Assembly (NCBI GenBank): GCA_013036105.1 | Contig: JAAXCX010000016.1 | Location: 1 to 39,381 of the forward strand | DNA length: 39,381 bases | Origin: Vulcanimicrobiota bacterium | GTDB lineage: Bacteria; Vulcanimicrobiota; Vulcanimicrobiia; Vulcanimicrobiales; Vulcanimicrobiaceae | Reading direction: 5' to 3' | Shown: one piece after another, positions 16,984 to 25,020 of the stretch | Numbering within the stretch: the stretch's first letter is position 1 | Layout: the number at the start of each line of letters is the position of its first letter | Position numbers and translations under genes: made by a program | Notes under the pieces: generated by a model | Databases searched by the model: none | Seen by the model: only the letters and a program-made list of their open reading frames with translations | Told to the model about the DNA's origin: nothing

Positions 16984-19125
16984 ATGCAGCAGGGCTTGCG
17001 GTTTGGCGTCGCCACAGCCGATCACCAGTGCGAAGCGTACACCGGTCAAGACGACGTCCGCGACGTCTGGGAGCGCGTGCGTGGCCTGACGCCGCGAGGC
17101 CGCGCGACGGACTTTTGGAATCGCTACCGCGAAGATGTCGACCTCGCTAAAAATTTGGGATGCCGCGCCTTTCGTCTCTCACTCTCGCGGGCGCGTTTGG
17201 AACCAGAGCCCGGTGCGTGGAACGACGAGGCGTTCGCGCACTATCGTGACGTGCTGACCTATATGCGCGACGCGCAAATGGCAACCGTGGTCACCCTTCA
17301 TCACAACACATGGCCGCTGCACGTACAGGCTGCCGGTAATGGCGCCGGAATGCTGGACGCCGCATTCCCTGCGCGCATGGCCGCGTACGCGTCCGAGGTT
17401 GCACAGCGTTTGGGCGATCTCATCGATTATTACGTCACGTTAAACGAGCCGAATCAACTGGTCTACGGCTACATCAAGGGTTTCTGGATGCGCGATTACC
17501 CCGTGCCGCCGGGCCTGGAACCATTTGCCACGTCGGAGCAACAGATGGACGCGGTGCTCACGCTCATTCCGAACCTATTTCGCGCGCACGCCGAAGCGCG
17601 AGCAGCGATCCGCAACCACCGCCCAGGAGCAAAGGTTGGCGCGAATCCGCTGGTCCTTGGGCTCCCACGCTGGTTGCAGCGCATAGTCGACCGCAATGCA
17701 ACGCACCTCAAATCGCCCGAACAGGCCCGGCGTCAGGCGGGACGGCTTTCGCAGCATTCGGTTTTGGATAGCGGCGCCGTGGATATCACGATCGCGCAAG
17801 TGACCATGACACAGTCGCGCATGGATCACGTGCTCTTCTCGGAACCATACTTCATCGCGCATCTTGCCGCTTTGCGTCCGGTGTCGCTGGCAGTACCGCA
17901 AGACTTGGAAACCTGGAAAGTGCGCGTCGCCGTGACAGCGGATACGCCGGCAGCCGATCGAGCCGGCGGACTCTTTCCCGCGGCATCCGTCACGTATTGC
18001 CTTAACGGGGGCGAAGCTATCGATGCGCTGCACGACGGTAAAGTCGATCTCGTGTTTGAAGACGACGTGCTATTGCGGCAGCATGTTTCGGCGGCTTTCG
18101 CGCTGACGCCGCTCCCCTGCCACGATCAACCGTTCGCCGTGGCGATGGCGCTCGGAAGCCGGACCTTGCTCAATGCCGTCGATCGCGCGCTTCGCGACTT
18201 CAAGAAGCGAGATCCAAGCCTTCCGCGCACGCACAATCGCAAGACGATCGCGTACATCGGCAAGCCTGCAGCCCAAGACGACGCGTTCGGCGCCGCCGAT
18301 GGGTTCCCCGATCTCGACAAGTCGCTGCAGGCCATACGCAAGCGCGGCCTTTTGCGCGTCGGCGTCCATCCAGGCGTCGACGGTTTGTGCACGGCCGACG
18401 CTGCGGGAGAGTACTGCGGGCTAGAGCCGGACCTCGCGCGGTTCATTGCCAAGCAGATTTTCCACTCGGATGATGCGAAGGTTCGATTCGTGCCCGTCAG
18501 CGGCAAACGCCGCTTGGGCGCCACACGTTCGCTGCTGCAGCTCTTCGACGGCTTTCGCAAATCGTTCGGATTGTTCGGCACACTTCTTGGTACGAATTGG
18601 TGGAATCTCGGCATGTCAGGAAAACTGCCGCGTTTTCTTTGCCCGGCCCAATGCATCGGCGCATTAGATTATGTCGGCCTGGATTATTATTGGGGAATCC
18701 CGTCATTTTGGCCCGGCGAGCTACATCGCCTGGCGGCAGCGTCCGAATGCCGCTATGCAACTGCGCCCGTGTGGCCCAACGTCCTCGATGAAATCCTGCG
18801 GGAAGCGCAAAGGCAATTCCCCGAGAAGCCAGTCATCGTCATCGAGAACGGCTGCGTGACCAGCGCAGATGGTTTCTCGCGCGCAAACTATTTGGATGCG
18901 CACATCCGCGAAGTGGAACGAGCCTTACATCGCGGCGTTCCGATCGAAGCATATCTCTGCTGGAGCATCACCTCCAACCGCGAATGGGGCCTTCCGTTCG
19001 ACGAGAACAGCGACTTCGGTTTATATCACATCGACCTCGATCGCGATCCCGCGCTCGCACGCGAGCCGACCGAGGCAAGCGCGCGGTATGCCCAAATCAT
19101 CGCGAACGCGTCCACCGAGGGCTGA
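16984..19125 (+). CDS. GH1 beta-glycosidase with an inserted, permuted solute-binding-protein domain
   Basis: A 713-residue protein, against about 450 for ordinary GH1 enzymes. The barrel starts LRFGVATADHQCEAYTG, with acid/base E155 in LNEP and nucleophile E621 in VIENG. These are 466 residues apart rather than about 190. Between them, after GLPRWLQRIVDRN (about 236), sits a periplasmic solute-binding (SBP_bac_3-like) fold in two pieces in reversed order. The first is its later part (VDITIAQVTMTQSRMDHV, LFSEPYF, then a second lobe with DGKVDLVFEDDVLL). The second is its usual opening (LRVGVHPGVDGL, then GLEPDLARFIAKQI, about 447-505). GH1 resumes at LGTNWWNLGM. The frame is unbroken and both catalytic residues are kept, so I read a real ligand-sensing glycosidase. 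No signal peptide is seen. Confidence 0.85.
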   Translation: MQQGLRFGVATADHQCEAYTGQDDVRDVWERVRGLTPRGRATDFWNRYREDVDLAKNLGCRAFRLSLSRARLEPEPGAWNDEAFAHYRDVLTYMRDAQMATVVTLHHNTWPLHVQAAGNGAGMLDAAFPARMAAYASEVAQRLGDLIDYYVTLNEPNQLVYGYIKGFWMRDYPVPPGLEPFATSEQQMDAVLTLIPNLFRAHAEARAAIRNHRPGAKVGANPLVLGLPRWLQRIVDRNATHLKSPEQARRQAGRLSQHSVLDSGAVDITIAQVTMTQSRMDHVLFSEPYFIAHLAALRPVSLAVPQDLETWKVRVAVTADTPAADRAGGLFPAASVTYCLNGGEAIDALHDGKVDLVFEDDVLLRQHVSAAFALTPLPCHDQPFAVAMALGSRTLLNAVDRALRDFKKRDPSLPRTHNRKTIAYIGKPAAQDDAFGAADGFPDLDKSLQAIRKRGLLRVGVHPGVDGLCTADAAGEYCGLEPDLARFIAKQIFHSDDAKVRFVPVSGKRRLGATRSLLQLFDGFRKSFGLFGTLLGTNWWNLGMSGKLPRFLCPAQCIGALDYVGLDYYWGIPSFWPGELHRLAAASECRYATAPVWPNVLDEILREAQRQFPEKPVIVIENGCVTSADGFSRANYLDAHIREVERALHRGVPIEAYLCWSITSNREWGLPFDENSDFGLYHIDLDRDPALAREPTEASARYAQIIANASTEG

Positions 19126-19192
19126 GATGCCGTACCTAGGACCGGGCCTATTCATGCATGAGGTGTAGCGCCAGACAGCTAATCCTCAGTCG

Positions 19193-20074
19193 ATGAAATC
19201 TCTTTTTGCCGCCCTTCTCCTACTGGCGGTTTCTGATGCGTCATCGTTTCCGTACGTCATCGACTACAGTGGTCTGCCTAAAACGTACTGCGTCGAACGC
19301 GCCGGCAGGTGTATGGAACCTGCACCGCTCCTCCCTTTACAGGCCGGAGATCGCGTGAGCATCGTCCAGTCGGCAGCCGGCGAAAACAGTCCCACGATAG
19401 ATCTGTGGGTCGATGGCGCGCCGCATGTGATCGACGTCCACAACTCGCCGTTCTGCGTCGGCCGAATCGGTGGAAGCTGTACAGCGGCATTGGAGCAGCA
19501 GCCGCCAGTGGCGATTTCTTCGAACCAGAAAAAGATGCTAGACTCGGTGCGCACCGTCCTGCGCGACGCGAACAGCGATGCGCACTCACAGGTTTCTTTC
19601 TATCGAGGCTTAGAGCATCCGCTGCTGATTGCGATGCTGCGCTCGCCTAAACGCGCCCGAACGGGCACCACGGCCGAGCTGCGGTTCGCATGGCTTGGAG
19701 GCACACCGCCGTTTTACGTTACGGTTAAACGTGGCTCGGAAATCGTCGCGCAGCGCGAGGCGCTGTCAAACGAAGCGCGTTTTAACGTCCAGCTTCCGGA
19801 AGGACGATACGAACTCAGTGTGCGCGGTCAATCACCGCGCCCGGATGTGGAAAACTTCGATGTGATCGCAGCGCGTAGCCTTCCGCATCAGAGCGCCGCG
19901 GATGCTACCGCCCTGCAAACGCTCCCGCCACAGATCGCCGTCGTAGCGTACGCCGCGTGGCTCGCGAAACAAGGCCCAGAGTGGTATTTGGCGGCTTATG
20001 AAGCGCTGAACGCCGTACCTGATGATTTCCCGCCCGCGGCGCAACTGCGCCTGTATCTGACCGAAGGTCCTTAG
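19193..20074 (+). CDS. Exported protein of unknown function, convergent with the CHAT protease
   Basis: A 293-residue protein with a signal peptide (MKSLFAALLLLAVSDASSF). The first half has paired cysteines (YCVERAGRCMEP, then FCVGRIGGSCTA). The middle has an Ig/Fn3-like beta section (LRFAWLGGTPPFYVTVKRG, then FNVQLPEGRYELSVRGQ). The C-terminus is helical (AAWLAKQGPEWYLAAYEALN). The family is unknown to me. Its last 170 bases are also read on the other strand as the tail of the CHAT protein. The location suggests a link to the CHAT protease, such as substrate or scaffold, but there is no direct evidence. Confidence 0.72.
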   Translation: MKSLFAALLLLAVSDASSFPYVIDYSGLPKTYCVERAGRCMEPAPLLPLQAGDRVSIVQSAAGENSPTIDLWVDGAPHVIDVHNSPFCVGRIGGSCTAALEQQPPVAISSNQKKMLDSVRTVLRDANSDAHSQVSFYRGLEHPLLIAMLRSPKRARTGTTAELRFAWLGGTPPFYVTVKRGSEIVAQREALSNEARFNVQLPEGRYELSVRGQSPRPDVENFDVIAARSLPHQSAADATALQTLPPQIAVVAYAAWLAKQGPEWYLAAYEALNAVPDDFPPAAQLRLYLTEGP

Positions 20075-22817
20075 TAACCAGATCACCGTCGCCGAAGATC
20101 ACGTACGGCGCCCAGGCGAAAGGGTGGTTGAAGCGTGGATCATTTGAGCGGATCATCGCGAGCTGCGCTTCGCGCAAAGCTTGTGCTGCGGTCTTTCCTG
20201 ACTTCATGGCGGCAAAAAATCGGGGAGTGATTTGCGGCGCGGCATCGTCGTCGACTTGCCACAGCGTCACCGAAATTGCCGGCGTACCGGCGTAGAGAAA
20301 TGCGCGCGTCAGGCCGCTAATGCCCTCACCGCTAGGATTGGTGACGATTCCCGTATCGCAGGCCGAGAGCGTCACGAAATCCGCGTTGAGTTTAAGGCCG
20401 AAGACATCGGCCATCGTCAGGAAGCCGTCGCCGCGCTCCGGATGCGCGAGCACGATGGCCGGCTGGGTGAGGCCCTCGATCTGATCCGGCAATACTGCAT
20501 GGGTGGCGAACAATAGATACCGGTAATTCTGAATCGTTCCGCCGGAATTCAAGCTGAGAATGTGGGCCCGGGTGGCGTCATCGCCCGAGATGACGCTATT
20601 TGCCGGCGCGCGCAACGCATCGCGTACCGCGTTCGCTTCAATTACCGTTCCAGGCAACTGCGGAAAAATACCCGACGCCGTGCTCGGCCGCATCGCCTTC
20701 AACTGTAAACTTCCAAGGCTTGCCGGAACGCCGTCGGGTTGCGGTACGATCGGCGGTGAAACAACCTGCATGCCCGGCGAGCCAAAACTGGGATTCGCAA
20801 AGGCCAACAACGTCTGCGGCGCGCTCCGATGATTGCTGTAGGAGGCGCTTACGACGCCCAACAGCGAGGCTGAGGAAACGTATGCGATTGCGACATTCTC
20901 AATCAGATAGTGTGGGCGCTCGGGATTTCTAGCAGGATCTTGGGTTGCCAATGCCTCGAACGGCATCTCGTAGAGCGACCCGGACGGAACGACAACCAAG
21001 CTTTTTGCTGAAAGCAGCGCTCGGGCGGCTTCTTTAGGAACCAACTGCCGGTACAGGGCAAAGCTGTCACGCAAAAACCCCGGCAAATCACGGGCGGGCG
21101 TTCGCGTTTGTGCAAAGATCCTTTCGATATGTTGATGCAGTGCCGCGACCAGCGCATCGATACGCCTACGCGGCGACAACCTGAGCATCTGCATGTGCTG
21201 CCGATCAACGACCCAGAGAACGCTGCGCTCGTACAGTAGGTCGTAAATCAGCATGACTTCCCCATGCTTCAGGACTTGGCGCTGAATGTAGTCGAGTGGG
21301 ATGGGCCGCGGATGACGAAGGGCATAATACCGAGGATAACTCGCCTTGACCCGCTTATCGAGAGCGTCCTGCTTTTTGATTGCGGTGTCCAGGTCCGTCT
21401 TAGCCGAGTTCAACGTTATGTGATCGGGGTTCGCGCTCGCAAGAGCTTTGCTATATCGCTCCTGATCGGACCTTACGACTGCGCCGGCAAAAGTCTCTTG
21501 CTGAACAATTTCCGCTGGCACGCCGCCGAAATGTTGAGCTGTACTCGCCCCGATCTCTTCCAGCACGCTGCGCCCCGCTTTGCGTTCGAGAATCTGCAGC
21601 GCCTTACGATCATAGCCCTTACGTGGATGCCTTTTGTCGAGGTCCACTAAGAACGCAATGTACTCATCGTACACGAAGAGAGCGGTCCCAAAAAAAGAAG
21701 TGCGCTCGCCTGGGGAGTACAGCCCGGCCCGAAGACGTTCAACCCGAGCGAGCGCTTCATCATAGTGCCGCTGCGCGGAAACTTCGTAGTTCGGCCCAAG
21801 TTTGGAATCGGCGAAAGCCAACACGCTTAGATCCTTCCAAACGGACGGAAGCCGCAGTGCGACGTTTAACCGAACAGCTGCCGCCGAGTCACGCCGGGCC
21901 GCAGCATATTTTCCGAGGTTCTTTTCAATGTCCGCGATGCTTCCGAGCGCGGCAGCAGCACCGGGGCGGTTGCGAACTTTGCGAAAGAGCGCAAGCGCGT
22001 TGTGTTCCGCTGCAAGCCCTCTTGCAAAAGCTCCGCGGTTGGACTCGATGACGCCGATTCTCCGGAGGTCAGCAGCCTCGCCACTCCGGCTGCCCTCCCC
22101 TCGATAAATTGTAAGAGCCTGCCGTTCAGAAGAGAGTGCATCCGCGTAGCGACGGAGCCCGTTCTCGATCTCCCCGATCATTGTCAGGTCGGAAGCCTCT
22201 AGTTCTTGAACGGGCACCATAACTTCGCGGTTGAGCGCAAGGGACTGCTGCTCCGCAGCGAGTGCATCGGTGTAGGCACCGAGGTCTTGCTCGATGCTCC
22301 CTATGATCCCCAAAACACTGGCTTCGCGGATTTGGTAGTTCATTTTTTCAAGGACAGAGGTTCCGTCGAGTCCACTGCTCATCTCGCGATAGATCGACAG
22401 AGCCAGCTGTGCCGCGACAAGTGCCTCAGCGTATTGTCCAAGAAAGTCTTTGAGCGTTGCAATACTTTCGAGATCCGTAGCCTCAGCGAGCGTTGCGCCT
22501 GTCTTTCGATTGATCGTCAAAGCCTGCTGCCACGACGCCAGTGCCTCCGGGTACCGGGCCAAAGCGTCCTGAACCGTTCCAATACCGGTAAGAAATTGCG
22601 CGGCGTAAACTGAGTCGTTTTTTTTTCGCGCTTCCGCGAGCCCGGCTTGCCAAATTCTTAAGGCGGCCTCGTAGTCACCGTTTCGGTAAAAAGACGAAGC
22701 CAAATCAAGCTGTCGTTCTAATGTTTGGACGTCAGGCGTAGCTACCGCAGTTGGCGAAGGTGCCGGTGACGCAGCCAGTGCGAGGATGAGGAACGATCCT
22801 GCTACAATTCGCCTCAT
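19905..22817 (-). CDS. Exported TPR-CHAT caspase-like protease
   Basis: A 970-residue protein. A signal peptide (MRRIVAGSFLILALAASPAPS) is followed by tetratricopeptide repeats over about residues 37-330 (for example SSFYRNGDYEAALRIWQAGL). A linker comes next, then a CHAT (caspase HetF associated with TPRs) peptidase domain. The catalytic dyad is H773 in LFATHA and C820 in LSACDTG, followed by the typical GTPAISVTLWQVDD stretch. The domain ends near FGDGDLVTK (residue 916). The last 54 residues are basic, low-complexity, and encoded antisense to the convergent exported gene. The gene is the fourth of the minus-strand array, 22 bases after the RHS-like stop. CHAT enzymes cleave partner proteins in conflict and gliding systems; the substrate here is unknown. 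Confidence 0.9.
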   Translation of the reverse strand: MRRIVAGSFLILALAASPAPSPTAVATPDVQTLERQLDLASSFYRNGDYEAALRIWQAGLAEARKKNDSVYAAQFLTGIGTVQDALARYPEALASWQQALTINRKTGATLAEATDLESIATLKDFLGQYAEALVAAQLALSIYREMSSGLDGTSVLEKMNYQIREASVLGIIGSIEQDLGAYTDALAAEQQSLALNREVMVPVQELEASDLTMIGEIENGLRRYADALSSERQALTIYRGEGSRSGEAADLRRIGVIESNRGAFARGLAAEHNALALFRKVRNRPGAAAALGSIADIEKNLGKYAAARRDSAAAVRLNVALRLPSVWKDLSVLAFADSKLGPNYEVSAQRHYDEALARVERLRAGLYSPGERTSFFGTALFVYDEYIAFLVDLDKRHPRKGYDRKALQILERKAGRSVLEEIGASTAQHFGGVPAEIVQQETFAGAVVRSDQERYSKALASANPDHITLNSAKTDLDTAIKKQDALDKRVKASYPRYYALRHPRPIPLDYIQRQVLKHGEVMLIYDLLYERSVLWVVDRQHMQMLRLSPRRRIDALVAALHQHIERIFAQTRTPARDLPGFLRDSFALYRQLVPKEAARALLSAKSLVVVPSGSLYEMPFEALATQDPARNPERPHYLIENVAIAYVSSASLLGVVSASYSNHRSAPQTLLAFANPSFGSPGMQVVSPPIVPQPDGVPASLGSLQLKAMRPSTASGIFPQLPGTVIEANAVRDALRAPANSVISGDDATRAHILSLNSGGTIQNYRYLLFATHAVLPDQIEGLTQPAIVLAHPERGDGFLTMADVFGLKLNADFVTLSACDTGIVTNPSGEGISGLTRAFLYAGTPAISVTLWQVDDDAAPQITPRFFAAMKSGKTAAQALREAQLAMIRSNDPRFNHPFAWAPYVIFGDGDLVTKDLRSDTGAVAPRAGNHQVRRSALHKPPNTTLGLVSRATRRTLRRRSVAGAFAGR

Positions 22818-22839
22818 TCTTGGTCGCGCCAGACCGCGT

Positions 22840-25020
22840 CTATTGCTCTTTGATAATTGCTATGGCCCAATCGTCCTGATCCGTGCGCGGAGCGATCAAG
22901 TTCACCAGGATTTTGCCCGACCTCCAATGAGGGATACCGTCGGCGCTCGTCCCGCGAACGAAACCCGCCGGAAGCGAGGCGCTCACGTCGGCCGCAAGCT
23001 GATCGACGTTACGTTGACCGACGTACGATGGCAGGTCAACGCATCCAAACACCCATTGCGCGCTCGTATCGCGCGCTACCAAGCAGTTCTGCACCAACGA
23101 TCCGTCCAGCACGGCCGTACTTTTGTAAAATGCGCCTGCCACGGAAGTGCGTTCCTGAACCCCGCGAAATCGCGCGAAGTTTTCAAGTGCCGCCGGAAGG
23201 ACTTGGTTGAAAAATTCTCTCCAGCGGCTAATTTGGGTCGCCGAGACGCTGACTTGGGCCGGCGCTTCGTTGCTGACTGAAATGCTCCAATCGTCCGAGT
23301 TATAAGCCGGAGAACCCAGAGAAACGACGATGTGATTGGAATTCTCCCAGTGCGGCGCAGGCGTATCGTTCGTCCAACGCCGCGTGAATTGCGGCAGCGC
23401 AGCGGACAGATCCGCAACGAGCGCACCGAGCGACGCTCTTCCCACGTACTGCGGAGCGTCGTTGCAGGCCATTTTCCAAGCCCCGCCGCTTTGCAGAATG
23501 TAGCAATTGTTAACCAAAGACGTTCCACCCAAGCCGACGACATTGAATCCGTTCACGTCCGCGTTGGCGCTGCCTTTCATCGCGGAAAAATTCGCCGCCG
23601 CCGCCTGGACCAGTTGCGCCAGTACAGGCCGCCACTGATTAACCCGCTCGCTATCGGGTTGCGCCTGAGCAAAAGCGGCTTGCGACTCTCCGTACATGCG
23701 GTTGTCGTAGAATGCCCAGCCCAGCCGGCTATAAAATGCCGCCGTCTTGCCCGGCAATTGCAATACCGAACCCTTGACTGTCCCTGCTGATAAAACTGTA
23801 CCCTGATTATCGTAAAGCGTATCCGACGTGGAGACGCCGTCGCTTTGCAGTATCTCCTGGACGAAATTGCCGTCGTCCGAGGAGAGATAGACGTAAAATT
23901 CCGTGCCACCCGCAGCGTGCACGCTAACAAGTTTGCTATTGGTATAGCTATCGAATGAGCCGTAGGTGTATGTGGTGACCCGGCCATCCGTGCGGATAGC
24001 CTTCGCAACCCGACCGGTCTGCCCGTCGTATGCTAAACGCATTGAGCTACGATCCGGGAATTGAACGCGCGTTAAATCGTGTATGCCGTCGTAGTCATAC
24101 GTATAGACGTTTCCGCTAAAGTCAGTATAGCGCGCAAGATCGTTACCCCAGAAAGTATAGCTACGATTCTTCTTGTTGTAACGGTATTCGTATTTTGCGA
24201 CCCGGCCGCTCGCGTCACGGACTCGCGCTAACGAGCCATCACTATTGAACGCTAGAAGAAATTCTTTCCCGTAGTTATCGTAAATCTCTTTCGGCTGTTG
24301 CTTTGACGTATAACGGATAGCAACAAAATTGTTCCTCGAATCCCAGATACGCACGAGCAGCCCCTTCAAATCGAAGGTCTCAAACTCGCCGCTGAAAGCC
24401 CCCACGGATCCGTAAGCGCTGAATGTCTTGTTGAGTGCCTGACGCTGGAAGCCCTCAGGCACCCGTTCGAGCTTCTGCTGATGCGCTGAATCGAAAAATG
24501 CTTCCCCAACGGGAGGCAAGGCCGGCTCGATCAACCCTTGATTCCGGTATCGGTTCCACTCGCTCTTTAGAGTAAGCTGATCGCGCAGCTTGAGCGCATA
24601 GACACTTCGCGCTGCATCGCTGCCGAACAGATGCGTCTGGTTCGCGGCTGCCATGACCTCGGCAGCGATTTGGCTTTGCGAGCGCAACCCGCTTTGCGGA
24701 ATAAATGTGGTCTCACTCCCGCCGCCATAGTCTTTGGCTAGGATAGAGCCGTCAGCCTCAAACTCGAGGGAGGTTTCATAGCGAGATCCCCAGCCGAAGC
24801 CAAACCACCCCGTATGCGAGCTTTTTGATTGGTATATCCGCTCGATTCGCGTCAGCGGCGATGATGACGTCGCAAAGTCGGTCGACGTGAGAATGAAATT
24901 GCCGATCGATTCGTTGTGACCAAGCTGCACGTCATCCCGAATCCCCGCATTCGCAGGCGCAGACAGAGCCAAGGCTATGAGAAGCCCACTTGCCAGGGTG
25001 ACTGCGCGCCGCGGGTTCAT
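22840..25020 (-). CDS. Exported RHS/YD-repeat-like protein with tandem C-terminal domains
   Basis: A 726-residue protein. The ATG at 25020 overlaps the upstream NTPase stop (ATGA). It has a signal peptide (about residues 1-25, ending SAPANA). The N-terminus then looks like the opening of RHS proteins (IGNFILTSTDFATSSSPLTR, then HTGWFGFGWGSRYE), followed by YD-type beta repeats (KYEYRYNKKNRSYTF, DFSGNVYTYDYDG, DGRVTTYTYG). It is far shorter than RHS shell proteins (over 1000 residues), and no toxin domain or RHS core autocleavage motif is seen. Instead the C-terminus holds two related domains of about 105 residues, each with NF, LVxNC, a W then CxD, YVG, LxADLSAxLP or a variant, PHW and DDW. 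A cargo, adhesive or sensing role is possible. Confidence 0.8.
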   Translation of the reverse strand: MNPRRAVTLASGLLIALALSAPANAGIRDDVQLGHNESIGNFILTSTDFATSSSPLTRIERIYQSKSSHTGWFGFGWGSRYETSLEFEADGSILAKDYGGGSETTFIPQSGLRSQSQIAAEVMAAANQTHLFGSDAARSVYALKLRDQLTLKSEWNRYRNQGLIEPALPPVGEAFFDSAHQQKLERVPEGFQRQALNKTFSAYGSVGAFSGEFETFDLKGLLVRIWDSRNNFVAIRYTSKQQPKEIYDNYGKEFLLAFNSDGSLARVRDASGRVAKYEYRYNKKNRSYTFWGNDLARYTDFSGNVYTYDYDGIHDLTRVQFPDRSSMRLAYDGQTGRVAKAIRTDGRVTTYTYGSFDSYTNSKLVSVHAAGGTEFYVYLSSDDGNFVQEILQSDGVSTSDTLYDNQGTVLSAGTVKGSVLQLPGKTAAFYSRLGWAFYDNRMYGESQAAFAQAQPDSERVNQWRPVLAQLVQAAAANFSAMKGSANADVNGFNVVGLGGTSLVNNCYILQSGGAWKMACNDAPQYVGRASLGALVADLSAALPQFTRRWTNDTPAPHWENSNHIVVSLGSPAYNSDDWSISVSNEAPAQVSVSATQISRWREFFNQVLPAALENFARFRGVQERTSVAGAFYKSTAVLDGSLVQNCLVARDTSAQWVFGCVDLPSYVGQRNVDQLAADVSASLPAGFVRGTSADGIPHWRSGKILVNLIAPRTDQDDWAIAIIKEQ

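Noticed and set aside
17690-18500. Frameshift or assembly join in the GH1 gene
   Set aside because: A single open frame joins both barrel halves, both catalytic glutamates are intact, and no stop or frame change was seen, so I treat the insertion as real.
22840-25020. Full polymorphic-toxin RHS protein
   Set aside because: Too short for a shell, no autocleavage motif seen, and the C-terminus is a duplicated domain without nuclease, deaminase or ADP-ribosylation motifs.
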